A DNA stretch of 64,000 nucleotides from Desulfococcus sp041737845 (GTDB lineage: Bacteria; Desulfobacterota; Desulfobacteria; Desulfobacterales; Desulfococcaceae): positions 4,650-68,649 of the forward strand of contig NZ_JBGSQX010000025.1 in assembly GCF_041737845.1 (NCBI RefSeq). The letters are read 5' to 3'. The translations under genes were made by a program, and so were the position numbers. Below the pieces are notes generated by a model. It ran no database searches, had not been told where the DNA came from, and saw only the letters and a program-made list of their open reading frames with translations. This document shows positions 6,685-16,029 of this stretch, one piece after another (within the stretch, counting starts at the first letter, position 1; each line of letters begins with the position of its first letter).

Positions 6685-9600
6685 GGCATCCGATCCCGGA
6701 ACCGCAGGCGATTCCTGCACACGGGGACGGCGATTTGCCGGCCGATATCCTGTCGGAATACCAGTCGGCGCTTCAGGAGGAGATCCGGGCCGTCCGCCGG
6801 AACGGGCTTTTGGCATCCCTGCGCCTGAAAAACGGTCGTTTCATCGATCGCATCGGAAGCCGCTTTCACTATGCATTCGAGATGGAGGCGGCGCCGGATC
6901 TTTTCTGGGATGGGCCGGCGGACCTGGTCATCCCCGACCAGCCTTCGATGGTCATCACCCTCGTGTCCACGAGCGGCCTGACCCTCACCGCAAGCCTCCC
7001 CGAGCACAAGGGCGACCGGATCGGCAGGGCGCGCCTTCATTACAACCTGACCGATATCCTCGAAAAATGGATCGAACGGCTTGAGGGCTTCAAGGCCATG
7101 CCCAATCCAGCGGGCGAACGGATCCGGGGGGCGCTCCCCGTTTCCGGCGCCCCCGCGGATGTGACGGTCGCAGAAGACCTCGACCCGCACCAGGCCCGCG
7201 CCGTTCTGTCGGCGCTGGGGCACGACGCCGCCTTCATCCTGAGCCCCCCGGGGTCCGGAAAAACGAGGACGATCGCTGAAATCGTCCGCCTTCTCCGCCA
7301 ACGGAACCAGTCCGTTTTGGTCGCATCGCGCAGCGCGCGGGCCGCGGACCGGATCATCCTGAGCATATCCCGCCGCATGCCGGCATCCGCGCGGGAAAAC
7401 GGACAGATCATTCGCCTGGGCGACCCCGATTTGCCGCTCCTCAAGCGCCACCCGAACCTCCTTCTGGAAACCCGGGCCGCCCTGAAGGCCGAAGCGCCCA
7501 TGATCCGCAAAACCCATCTTGCGGAAAAGCTCCGTGCGGCGAAGGCCCGGGCCGCCAGGGTCTCCCGGATGATCGATATCCTGGAATGGGTTGCCCGCGG
7601 GGAGCGCGATCTCGAAGTGGTCGAACAAGCGTTCATGGACCTTCAGGCGAAAAAGCGACAGCTCGAAAAGCGGCGCCGGGCCCTGAAGGAGATGCAGCGC
7701 ACGGTGATCCTCTGGCGGGAGGCCGCCGAAGCCGCCAAAAAACACCGAAAGGCGGAGGCGGACCTGATCCAGTTGACCGAAAGCATGGCCACGCTCAAGG
7801 GCGAGATTTCGGATCTTGCCGGGAAGTTGGCGGAGACGGCCGACCGGCTCGCGGAAGCCCGGCAGATCTACGGCAGGACGTCTTCCGCAGGCTGGCTGAC
7901 CCGCCAGCTCCGCCAGATCCCCCCCCCGGAACAGCAGAAGGAGGCGATCGAAAGACTTGAAACCGAAGCGGCGCAGATGGGCGAGCGGATCGACGCCAAG
8001 CGTTCGCTTCTCAGGATCATCCAGAACAACAAAACCCAGCTTGAAGCCGAGGCGGAGCGCCTCAGCCAGGCATACCCCGCCGGCCGGGACGACATTCTGA
8101 AGCAGAAGTCCCTCTTCCAGACACGGTTTGAACCGCTGGATCGGGAAACGAAACGCCTCAACAAGGGCTACCACGACAGCCGGATCCGCCTGGCGGGGCT
8201 GTTGAGCGCACAACTCAAATCCTTGAACCAGCAGGGCTTCAGCCAGGTTTCCGGCGGGACCCCCGAGGTCGTTCTGAACGCCATCAAAGCAGGGTACGCC
8301 AATGCAAAAGCCGAAACCAGGGGTCTCCATGTCGATTCCCTCCGCCTTGAACTAACGCGGCTCGGCGAGGAGATCGCCGCATACCGGGCCGATCTGGGGG
8401 CAGCGGCCCGCAACACCGGGTCATCCGACCACGAGACCGAGATCGGCGGAATGGAAAGGCGCATCGTCGCCGAAGCGGACGTCGTCGTGACGACCCTCTC
8501 GAACGCCTGCCTGCATGACGCCGTCCATTCCCGGCGGTTTGACGCGGTGATTTTGGACGAGGTCTCCATGGCCCCGGTTCCGGCCGTGTGGATCGCGGCG
8601 GGCCTGGCGGCATCCCGCATCATCGTTCTGGGAGATCCCGGACGGCTCCCGCCCGCCGTCATGTCCGACGGCGACCTGGCCCGGAAATGGCTGGGGAGGG
8701 ACGTTTTCGAAACCGCGGGATTCACCCGGGAAGAGGCGAATCACCCCAACAGGGTCATGCTCCGCCGGCGATACCTCACGCATCCCCGCATCAGCGCTCT
8801 GGCCGCCGAGATGATGCCGCAACGGGAGGCCCCGGACGGAAAACCGCAGCCCGACGCCATCGCCCGGTTCGAGACCGCCGGCGGCCGGAGCGACGACGCC
8901 CTGGCCGGATGGTACAGCGCCCCATGGGGGAACATCAGCCCCGTTCTCATGGTCGATACCGGGCCGTCGAGGGCCTGGATCACCCGGCTGGCCGGGCCGG
9001 ACCCGTCCGACGGGCTCAATTTCATGTCCGCCGCGCTGTGCGTGTCGGCAGCCAAGGCCTTCCTGCGCAAGGATCGGCCGCCGCTCGCCGTCGGAGACGA
9101 CCCACGGGTGCTCATCATCGCCCCCTATGTTTCCCATGCGGCCCTGGTGGATCTGCTGATCCGGCAGGAGGGCCTGGAAGACGACATCCATGCAGGAACG
9201 CCGGAGAGCCTCTACGATCTGCGCGCGCCGGTCGTGATCCTGGACATGGTGGAAGATGATCCGTTTTCCGGCGCCCCCGTGTACAGGCCCAACGCCGACG
9301 CCGTGACCCGGCGCCGGATCAGCGACTGCCTTGCCCGGGCGCAATCGCGCCTCGTCGTCGTGGGTGATTTCGAGCACCTTGAAAAAAGGGCCCACGGGGC
9401 ATTCACCGGCAGCCGGTTCATCCCGGCCCTCCGGAAGAAATCGGCCGTTATCCAGGCGCCCGACCTGATTCGGGACAGGGGCCAAAATCCGCCGGCCGCT
9501 GGTCCGGACAATTTGTCACTCGAAGGGGGAGAGGCGGATTCGCCGCGCACCGGGGTAACCCGGGAGGCGTTCATCGAAGCCCTCAACCAGGACATCGACG

Positions 9601-10352
9601 GCGCGTCGGAACGGGTGATCGTCTATTCCCCGGCCCTGGACGCGGGCCGCCTCTCCGAGGTCGAGCGCGCCCTGCGGGCCGCCGCAGGCAAACGTGTCCG
9701 GGTCTATGTCATCACCCGGACCGCCCAGGAGAGGCGGAAAAGCGAGGTCGAGCCCTATGGAGAAATGGCGCGGCGCATTGAAGACTGGGGGGCAATGGTG
9801 ATCCACCGGATGCGGCTGGCTGAAAAGCTGGTGGTGATCGATGACCGGATCCTCTGGTTCGGCTCCTTCGATCCATTGGGCCCCCCGGATCCGGCGGATC
9901 GGGGAGACTTCCACGGGTCCATGGAGCGGCGCTCCGGACGGACCCTGATCGAATTCGCAGGCCGGCGGCTGCGATGGAACGAACTGGTCGAGGCCAGGGA
10001 TGCCGAGCGGCACCCCCGCTGCCCGATCTGCGGCCGGGAGATCGTCGCCGCCGCGGGCAGGCACTGGCCCTATTACTGGCGATGCATCGAAGCGGGATGC
10101 TACCACCGCACCATCGATCAGCCGCCTCCGGCGCCCATGGAAAAAGACGCGCTCCGCTGCGCCAGGTGCGGGGGCGATGTAGAATTCGGCTACTGGGGCG
10201 GAAACCCGTGCTGGCGATGCAGGGTCAACCGAAAGCACCGGCAGCCTGTCGTCAGGACCCACCTCACGACGCCCGAAGCGGCGCACCGCATCCCGCCCCG
10301 GGAGCTTGTCCGGCTGAGAAAAACCTTCGATATCAAACCGCCATCCGCCTGA
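6681..10352 (+). CDS. SF1-type helicase fused to PLD-like domain and zinc ribbons
   Basis: A 1223-residue multidomain protein. Residues 1-165 are an N-terminal region of unknown fold. Walker A SPPGSGKT lies at 188-195. Residues about 265-570 are a long Arg/Lys/Glu-rich helical insertion, probably coiled coil. The Walker B region is VILDEVS (623-629), and the later helicase part runs to about 905. Residues 960-1065 resemble a phospholipase D-type nuclease domain, and the C-terminus holds two Cys4 zinc ribbons (C1114, C1117, C1135, C1140; C1160, C1163, C1177, C1180). Architecturally it resembles the UPF1/DNA2-like SF1 helicases with PLD domains. Several motifs deviate: motif III is GDPGRLPP instead of the usual Gln form, the QYRMHP-like motif is RRYLTHP, and the PLD HxK motif reads AEK. 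It stands alone, not in an operon. The role could be nucleic-acid repair or defence, but this is not established. Confidence 0.7.
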   Translation: MRHPIPEPQAIPAHGDGDLPADILSEYQSALQEEIRAVRRNGLLASLRLKNGRFIDRIGSRFHYAFEMEAAPDLFWDGPADLVIPDQPSMVITLVSTSGLTLTASLPEHKGDRIGRARLHYNLTDILEKWIERLEGFKAMPNPAGERIRGALPVSGAPADVTVAEDLDPHQARAVLSALGHDAAFILSPPGSGKTRTIAEIVRLLRQRNQSVLVASRSARAADRIILSISRRMPASARENGQIIRLGDPDLPLLKRHPNLLLETRAALKAEAPMIRKTHLAEKLRAAKARAARVSRMIDILEWVARGERDLEVVEQAFMDLQAKKRQLEKRRRALKEMQRTVILWREAAEAAKKHRKAEADLIQLTESMATLKGEISDLAGKLAETADRLAEARQIYGRTSSAGWLTRQLRQIPPPEQQKEAIERLETEAAQMGERIDAKRSLLRIIQNNKTQLEAEAERLSQAYPAGRDDILKQKSLFQTRFEPLDRETKRLNKGYHDSRIRLAGLLSAQLKSLNQQGFSQVSGGTPEVVLNAIKAGYANAKAETRGLHVDSLRLELTRLGEEIAAYRADLGAAARNTGSSDHETEIGGMERRIVAEADVVVTTLSNACLHDAVHSRRFDAVILDEVSMAPVPAVWIAAGLAASRIIVLGDPGRLPPAVMSDGDLARKWLGRDVFETAGFTREEANHPNRVMLRRRYLTHPRISALAAEMMPQREAPDGKPQPDAIARFETAGGRSDDALAGWYSAPWGNISPVLMVDTGPSRAWITRLAGPDPSDGLNFMSAALCVSAAKAFLRKDRPPLAVGDDPRVLIIAPYVSHAALVDLLIRQEGLEDDIHAGTPESLYDLRAPVVILDMVEDDPFSGAPVYRPNADAVTRRRISDCLARAQSRLVVVGDFEHLEKRAHGAFTGSRFIPALRKKSAVIQAPDLIRDRGQNPPAAGPDNLSLEGGEADSPRTGVTREAFIEALNQDIDGASERVIVYSPALDAGRLSEVERALRAAAGKRVRVYVITRTAQERRKSEVEPYGEMARRIEDWGAMVIHRMRLAEKLVVIDDRILWFGSFDPLGPPDPADRGDFHGSMERRSGRTLIEFAGRRLRWNELVEARDAERHPRCPICGREIVAAAGRHWPYYWRCIEAGCYHRTIDQPPPAPMEKDALRCARCGGDVEFGYWGGNPCWRCRVNRKHRQPVVRTHLTTPEAAHRIPPRELVRLRKTFDIKPPSA

Positions 10353-10378
10353 GGCGGCGGTCCTCGGGAAATGCTCCG

Positions 10379-10415
10379 GGGAAAGGGCGTCTTGCCGCTC
10401 CGACCGCCCTTTCCC
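10379..10415. terminator. Bidirectional hairpin between helicase and TerD genes
   Basis: Perfect 11-bp stem GGGAAAGGGCG (10379-10389) and CGCCCTTTCCC (10405-10415), midway between the convergent stop codons at 10352 and 10427. No long T-run follows. Confidence 0.6.
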
Positions 10416-10426
10416 TTCCGGGCCGG

Positions 10427-10960
10427 TTATCCTTGGATCACGTCCATCAGATCCTGAAGTTTTTTCAACCCCTTGAGTGTTCCGGCCTTGCTCGAGTTGA
10501 TCAGCTTGGCGCCGATGGGGCTGCTGTTGTCGATGGTGGCGAGGAGGGCCACATTTCCCATGTCCCCCGTGTCCAGCGTCACATTGTGGCTGGTGCCCGT
10601 ATCATCCAGGATCGAAAGCGTGACGTCGCTGTCTTTGAACCGGGCCGCGGATCCGTCCTTCACCCTGCCGTAGTCCCAGCATATGATCCAGACATATTTC
10701 ATATCGTCCACCTTGGTGATCCGCATGATCTCCTCGTTTTTCCCGGCCGTGTCCCCCACCCCCTCGTCTCCGCTCAACTGCATGAAGGGGAAGGTGTTCA
10801 GATCGCCTTTTTCGCCGAAATAGATCAGCCCCTGCTTGCCGTCCTTGCCTTCATACGCCGCGGCAAGGTCGAAGTCGGCCGCGGTGCTCCACCGCATGGC
10901 GACCATAAGCTGCTTGAATCCGCCGACATTGGCCTCACTGCCTTTCTGTTTAAGCTCCAT
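10427..10960 (-). CDS. TerD family (tellurium resistance-like) protein
   Basis: A 177-residue protein starting MELKQKGSEANVGGFKQLMV after AAGGAG. The pattern of an N-terminal beta region, AADFDLAAAYEGKDGKQGLIYFG and ICWDYGRVKDG...DVTLSILDD fits the TerD/CABP domain, which binds calcium in studied members. Such proteins are linked to stress and tellurite resistance and to membrane-associated Ter complexes. There are no other ter genes nearby. The sequence is divergent, so the call is to family level only. Confidence 0.6.
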   Translation of the reverse strand: MELKQKGSEANVGGFKQLMVAMRWSTAADFDLAAAYEGKDGKQGLIYFGEKGDLNTFPFMQLSGDEGVGDTAGKNEEIMRITKVDDMKYVWIICWDYGRVKDGSAARFKDSDVTLSILDDTGTSHNVTLDTGDMGNVALLATIDNSSPIGAKLINSSKAGTLKGLKKLQDLMDVIQG

Positions 10961-11118
10961 GATGAATCTCCTTGTAAGGGTATTGAATTGGGCGCCGTCC
11001 GAAGCGTCGCCGTTGAAATCGTCAGGTACCGCCGGCACTGAAAGATGCCCCCGAGCCGGTAAGGATGCCGCGGGAGCGCCCCCGCCCCGATGCGGCGGCG
11101 GTTGACGCGTCCCGAACC

Positions 11119-11517
11119 CTAGCCGAGACGGATCCTCAGTTCATCCCCCTCGGCGTCGACGGGAAAGGTTTCGACAGGGGCCTTTGCCGCGCCTGAAACC
11201 GGATCGCCTGCATAGGTGAAGGTGGATCTGGAAACGCTGCAGCACTCCATGCGGTCATTTCCAGGAAGCGGATCCAGCCTTCGGCCCATGTGAGTGCACC
11301 GGTTGGCGAATGCGTGAAACCGCCCGTCCGTGCCGTGAACCAGAAGGACCTTTCGGGGAAGCCCCCCGCCCTCCAGGCGAACCGCCCCGCCCGGACGGCG
11401 AAGCTCCGGCATCCGGCTGAGCCGGACCGTGATCCGGAGGTCTTCGTAGCGCCAACTGTCCACCACGGAGGGCAACCGGGTTTCACAGATACCCAAAATG
11501 CGCTTGAGCAGTTTCAT
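11119..11517 (-). CDS. Rieske-like (2Fe-2S) domain protein missing one His ligand
   Basis: A 132-residue soluble protein; the ATG at 11515-11517 follows GGAGAGG. The domain starts near residue 30, and RFHAFANRCTHMGRRL contains the first Rieske motif (C74-x-H76). The second motif should be CPxHGxxF, but reads ECCSVSRSTF (C92, C93), so no histidine sits where the fourth ligand belongs. The remainder (FTYAGDPVSGAAKAP, FPVDAEGDELRI) follows the Rieske fold. It may bind an atypical cluster or none. No partner oxygenase or cytochrome gene is adjacent. Confidence 0.65.
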   Translation of the reverse strand: MKLLKRILGICETRLPSVVDSWRYEDLRITVRLSRMPELRRPGGAVRLEGGGLPRKVLLVHGTDGRFHAFANRCTHMGRRLDPLPGNDRMECCSVSRSTFTYAGDPVSGAAKAPVETFPVDAEGDELRIRLG

Positions 11518-11672
11518 GTGCCTCTCCCATCTTGCCCATATCCGGCTTCCGAACGAAACCCGCGCGTTTAGAAACATAGGGGGCGGGGGGGCTCCGCCAA
11601 TCGGGAGCCTGCCCGCCCTCCTGGTTCAGGAGACGTTGATGCGTCTGTTCGGTACATCCCGGCCGGACGCCA

Positions 11673-13307
11673 TCAATACATGTCGTCTTCCATGTCGCCC
11701 CCGGACGCCGACTCGTTTTTCTTCTTTTTCGGTTTTTCCGTGATCATGGCTTCCGTCGTGAGCATCAGGCCCGCCACGGAAGCGGCATTCTGAAGGCCGA
11801 AACGTACCACTTTGGTGGGATCCATGATGCCTGCTGCCAGAAGATTCTCGAAGACGCCGGTGGCGGCATTGAAGCCGAAATCATCCTTGCCCTCCAGCAC
11901 CTCCTTCACAACGACGGAGCCGTCATGGCCGGCATTCTGGGCGATCTGGAAGAGCGGCGCCTTGAGGGCCCGTTTCAGCAGGGTGACCCCGCTCATTTCA
12001 TCGTCATCCAGCTTCAACGTCCCTAATGCATCGAGACATCGGATGAGCGCCACGCCGCCGCCGGGGACGATTCCCTCCTCAACGGCCGCCCTTGTGGCGT
12101 TCAGGGCGTTCTCCACCCGGGGCTTCTTCTCCTTCATCTCGGTTTCCGTGGCCGCCCCCATATTGATCACCGCGACCCCCCCGGCCAGCTTGGCCAGCCG
12201 CTCCTGGAGCTTTTCGCGATCGTAGTCGGATGTCGTCTCCTCGATCTGGCTTTTAATCTGCCGGATTCGGCCGTCCAGGGCGTCTTTAGAGCCTGCGCCG
12301 CCCACGATGGTGGTGTTGTCCTTGTCGATCCGAACAGATTTGCACCGGCCCAGGTCGTTCAGGCCGATGCTTTCCAGTTTGATGCCCAGCTCTTCCGAGA
12401 TCACCTGTCCGCCGGCGAGAATGGCGATATCCTGGAGCATGGCTTTTCTGCGATCGCCGAAACCCGGCGCCTTGACGGCGGCCACCTTCAGGGTGCCGCG
12501 CAGCTTGTTCACGATCAGGGTCGCCAGGGCCTCACCCTCCACGTCTTCTGCGATCACGAGCAGGGGTTTGCCGGACCGGGCGATCGCCTCCAAGAGCTTC
12601 AACAGGTCTTTCAGGCTGGAGATCTTTTTTTCCTGGATCAGAATGTAGGGTTCTTCAAGATGGACCTCGAGCTTTTCCGCGTCGGTCACGAAGTAGGGGG
12701 AGATATAGCCCCGGTCGAACTGCATGCCCTCGACCATGTCCAGGGTGGTGGCCATGCTTTTGGCCTCCTCCACCGTGATCACCCCCTCCTTGCCGACCTT
12801 TTCCATGGCATCCGATATCAATCGCCCGATCTCTTCGTCGTTGTTGGCGGATATGGCGGCCACCTGTGAAATCTCGCTCTTGCCCTTGATCTCCTTGGAC
12901 AATGCCTTGAGCTGCCCAATCACGGCGGCGACCCCGCGATCGAGACCCCGCTTCAGGGCCATGGGATTGACACCGGCCGTCACCAGCTTGTGGCCTTCCG
13001 CACAGAGGGCCTGGGCCAGGACCGTGGCGGTCGTGGTGCCGTCTCCAGCGGTATCGGAGGTCTTCTTGGCAACCTCCTTGACCATCTGGGCACCCATGTT
13101 CTCGAACTTGCCTTCCAGTTCGATCTCCTTGGCAACACTGACACCGTCCTTCGTGACGGTGGGGCTGCCGAAGCTCCTTTCGAGGACGACGTTTTTGCCT
13201 TTCGGGCCCAGGGTGACCTTCACCGCATCGGCCAGGCTGTTCACCCCCGCGAGCATTTTTTCACGGGCATTCGCACCATAAACGATCATCTTTGCAGGCA
13301 TCTTCAA
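11673..13307 (-). CDS. groL: 60 kDa chaperonin GroEL
   Basis: A 544-residue chaperonin subunit that folds proteins in an ATP-driven double ring with GroES. Family sequence is clear throughout: VKVTLGPKGKNVVLE, the ATP-binding loop AGDGTTTATVLAQ, and ISANNDEEIG. The C-terminus is GGDMEDDMY, lacking the flexible GGM repeats found in many GroELs. It lies directly downstream of groES with a 22-bp gap and shares its promoter. Confidence 0.98.
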   Translation of the reverse strand: MKMPAKMIVYGANAREKMLAGVNSLADAVKVTLGPKGKNVVLERSFGSPTVTKDGVSVAKEIELEGKFENMGAQMVKEVAKKTSDTAGDGTTTATVLAQALCAEGHKLVTAGVNPMALKRGLDRGVAAVIGQLKALSKEIKGKSEISQVAAISANNDEEIGRLISDAMEKVGKEGVITVEEAKSMATTLDMVEGMQFDRGYISPYFVTDAEKLEVHLEEPYILIQEKKISSLKDLLKLLEAIARSGKPLLVIAEDVEGEALATLIVNKLRGTLKVAAVKAPGFGDRRKAMLQDIAILAGGQVISEELGIKLESIGLNDLGRCKSVRIDKDNTTIVGGAGSKDALDGRIRQIKSQIEETTSDYDREKLQERLAKLAGGVAVINMGAATETEMKEKKPRVENALNATRAAVEEGIVPGGGVALIRCLDALGTLKLDDDEMSGVTLLKRALKAPLFQIAQNAGHDGSVVVKEVLEGKDDFGFNAATGVFENLLAAGIMDPTKVVRFGLQNAASVAGLMLTTEAMITEKPKKKKNESASGGDMEDDMY

Positions 13308-13329
13308 TTTCCTCCCGTACCATTAAATT

Positions 13330-13617
13330 TTATTCGAACACCGCCAGGATATCACTCTCCCGCATGAAGATCTGTTCTTCTCCCCCGACCTTGATCTCGG
13401 TCCCGGAATACTTGGCAAACAGGACCCGGTCTCCGGCCTTGACATCCATCGGAATGCGGGTGCCGTCGTCGTTCAGCCTGCCTGAACCCACCGACAGGAC
13501 CTCGCCCTCTTGCGGCTTTTCCTTGGCCGTATCCGGGATAATGATCCCGCCGGCGGTTTTCTGTGCGGCATCGAGTCTCTTCACCAACACCCTGTCATTC
13601 AACGGTCTCACCTTCAT
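13330..13617 (-). CDS. groS: 10 kDa co-chaperonin GroES
   Basis: A 95-residue lid subunit starting MKVRPLNDRVLVKRLDAAQK, with the mobile-loop region KTAGGIIIPDTAKEKP and the C-terminal ILAVFE. It is the first gene of the groESL operon. No CIRCE inverted repeat (HrcA operator) was found upstream. Confidence 0.98.
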   Translation of the reverse strand: MKVRPLNDRVLVKRLDAAQKTAGGIIIPDTAKEKPQEGEVLSVGSGRLNDDGTRIPMDVKAGDRVLFAKYSGTEIKVGGEEQIFMRESDILAVFE

Positions 13618-13768
13618 TTTTCTGATTTACCTCCGTAATATGGTTGACACTTGAAACTGAACTGGGTCACTACCGATCGATTGGGCATCCGGCCTCTTTG
13701 CGCCGGATAATTCTTGGAACAGGCGTATCCCGCAAGGATACCCTGCCGGAAGCCGATTGTTTTGCAAA

Positions 13769-13796
13769 ATAATAAGGGACAGGCCGGCCTTGTCAA
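13769..13796 (-). promoter_or_regulatory. groESL promoter (sigma-70 type)
   Basis: On the minus strand TTGACA (13791-13796), a 16-bp spacer and TATTAT (13769-13774) give a near-consensus housekeeping promoter about 150 nt before groES. No heat-shock sigma-32 consensus and no CIRCE element was seen. The other half of the 13618-13964 gap is AT-rich leader of the divergent AsmA gene. Confidence 0.65.
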
Positions 13797-13964
13797 GGTC
13801 TGCCCCCGTAATTTTTGTTAAAATATTATCTTTCTATTTCGAATAGATAGATCCAAAGCATCTGGCGGGCGGGTCCCCGGGGCCGTATGCTTCCATGGTT
13901 GAGAATGATCGCGCGGATGTCTATTGTTAAAATGATCGACCCATTTCACCAGCCATGGGGGTGT

Positions 13965-16025
13965 ATGATGCACTGGAAAAAAACAGCGGCTTGGCTCGGG
14001 TGCTTGGCGGCCGTGGCCGGTCTTGCCGCGGCCGTCGCCCTCATCGATGTAAACCGATTCAAACCCGTCATCGCGGATGCCGTCCGGAAGACCACGGGCA
14101 GGGAAATAGCGATATCCGGCGATCTCAGCCTCGTGTTCGGGCTCCGGCCTACCCTTGCGGCCGAGGATGTGCGCATCGCCAACGCGGAATGGGGGTCGCG
14201 GCCCGGGCTTGCGACGATCCGAAGGCTGGAGATTCAGGTATCGCTCATTCCGCTTCTGGTTCAAAAAATCGAAATCGTCCGTCTCGTGATGATCGAACCG
14301 GACATTCTCCTGGAGACGGACCCGAGCGGCGCCGCCAACCTCAATTTCTCCCCGGGGGGACAAGAACCCCGTCTCCCGACCGGAGCGCCGTCTGAAAAAC
14401 GCCCGGCATCCCCGCCGGCCCTCACCGTCCACAACCTCGACATCCGGAACGGCCGGATCGCCTATCGCGACGGGCGGACCGGCGCATCCCATGCCGTGTC
14501 TGTCGAAACCTTCACGGCGGCGAAAGCTGCGGGGGAAAACCGCCTGACCGTTTCTCTGAAGGGGGTCTGGAACAGCCTGCCCTTCGAATTCACCGGCATC
14601 CTTCTGGATACGGCGCCGGGTCTTTTCCATCTGGACGACATCCGGTTCAGCGCCCGGGCCGCGGGGGCCGCCTTGACGGCCACGGGCCGCATCAGCGACC
14701 TCATGGCCCGAAAGGCAAGCCTGAACGTCCACCTGTCGGCCCCTTCCCTGCCCCGGCTGATGGCGCTGGGGGGGATGCACGGTCTGCCCGACGTCGGTCC
14801 AGTCACCATTGACGCCGAACTGGAGATCCCTGACGCCGAGACTTTCCAGGCGACAACCCTGAACGCCGTTTTCGGGGAAAGCGATCTCCGTGGATCGGCG
14901 ACCCTGGCTCTTTCGGGAAAGCGGCCGAAGCTTTCGGCGGAGCTCTCCTCCCGGCGGCTGGATCTCCGCCTTCCCGCCGAACGATCCTCAGCACCGTCCG
15001 CGAAGCCGACATCCGGCGGGGGGCGCATCTTCCCGAAAAAGCCCCTTCCCCTGGACAAGCTCAATCATATCGATGCCGACCTCCGGCTCCGGCTGGCCCA
15101 GGTCCTGACGGAAAGAGCCTCCGTGACGGAGATCGAGACGGATATCCGCCTTGAATCGGGCAGGCTCAGGATGACGCCCATCCGGGCGGCTTCGGGCGGA
15201 TCGACGTTGGCCGCGTCCCTGGAGATCAACGCGGCGGAAAAGATCCCCGCAATCGCCATGACGCTTCGGGGCAATCAGTTGAATCTCGGGAAGATATTCT
15301 CGCAGCCTGGGGCCGGGAAGACACTCTCCGGAAGGGCCGACGTCGACGCAAACCTGACCGGCCGCGGCAGGTCCGTCGCGGAGGTGATGGGCAACCTGAA
15401 CGGCAGGATGGTTTTCGCCGTTCAAAACGGCCGCGTCGCGCGGCGCTTCATCGATCGGTTCCCCCTGTATGTCACCAGGGGCCTGATTGAGCAGATCTTC
15501 TTCCTTCTGGGCACCCCGGCCGGGGGGATGGCCGATATCCGATGCCTCTTTGCAAACCTCGACATCCGCAACGGGATGGTCGACGTTTCGCCTCTGGTCA
15601 TCAATACCCCGACAATGACGGTTTTCAGTGCTGGCGATATAGATCTCAAAACAGAACAGATAGACCTTTCGGTCAGCACGGAGCCGACCCGGGAGACGAA
15701 TATGATCCAGCTCGGCATGGGGCAGCTGACGAAGATTTTCAAACTCACCGGCACCCTGGCCCGCCCAAGCCTGAGCGTCGATCCGGTTGAAACGGCAATC
15801 CTCCTCGCCAAAGTATTCGGCGGCATGACCATCGCCGGGACGCTCGTGGCTGCGGAGGCCCTGTTGGGGAGCAGGGACGCAAAGGAGAATCCCTGCCTTC
15901 AGATCACGGCATCGCCTCAAAAAGAATACCCGGCATCGAAAGCGCTCCGCAAGACCGGTGAAGTCATGAAGCGGGCTGTTGAGGATGCGCAAAAATCGAT
16001 TCTGAATCTTTTCAAAAACCCCTGA
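13965..16025 (+). CDS. AsmA family protein
   Basis: About 686 residues, starting MMHWKKTAAWLGCLAAVAGL, with an N-terminal signal-anchor helix followed by NRFKPVIADAVRKTTGREIAI, the typical AsmA N-terminal domain. The long body is beta-rich and ends in the conserved C-terminal AsmA region (LNGRMVFAVQNGR, then DLSVSTEPTRETN). AsmA-like proteins span the periplasm and are implicated in lipid transport to the outer membrane. Several upstream in-frame Met codons exist; I chose the ATG pair at 13965 because it directly precedes the signal sequence. It is convergent with the hydrogenase protease gene, only 4 bp away. Confidence 0.8.
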   Translation: MMHWKKTAAWLGCLAAVAGLAAAVALIDVNRFKPVIADAVRKTTGREIAISGDLSLVFGLRPTLAAEDVRIANAEWGSRPGLATIRRLEIQVSLIPLLVQKIEIVRLVMIEPDILLETDPSGAANLNFSPGGQEPRLPTGAPSEKRPASPPALTVHNLDIRNGRIAYRDGRTGASHAVSVETFTAAKAAGENRLTVSLKGVWNSLPFEFTGILLDTAPGLFHLDDIRFSARAAGAALTATGRISDLMARKASLNVHLSAPSLPRLMALGGMHGLPDVGPVTIDAELEIPDAETFQATTLNAVFGESDLRGSATLALSGKRPKLSAELSSRRLDLRLPAERSSAPSAKPTSGGGRIFPKKPLPLDKLNHIDADLRLRLAQVLTERASVTEIETDIRLESGRLRMTPIRAASGGSTLAASLEINAAEKIPAIAMTLRGNQLNLGKIFSQPGAGKTLSGRADVDANLTGRGRSVAEVMGNLNGRMVFAVQNGRVARRFIDRFPLYVTRGLIEQIFFLLGTPAGGMADIRCLFANLDIRNGMVDVSPLVINTPTMTVFSAGDIDLKTEQIDLSVSTEPTRETNMIQLGMGQLTKIFKLTGTLARPSLSVDPVETAILLAKVFGGMTIAGTLVAAEALLGSRDAKENPCLQITASPQKEYPASKALRKTGEVMKRAVEDAQKSILNLFKNP

Positions 16026-16029
16026 AGCG

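Noticed and set aside
13618..13800. CIRCE element (HrcA operator) before groES
   Set aside because: I looked for TTAGCACTC-N9-GAGTGCTAA and found nothing similar; only a sigma-70-type promoter is seen.
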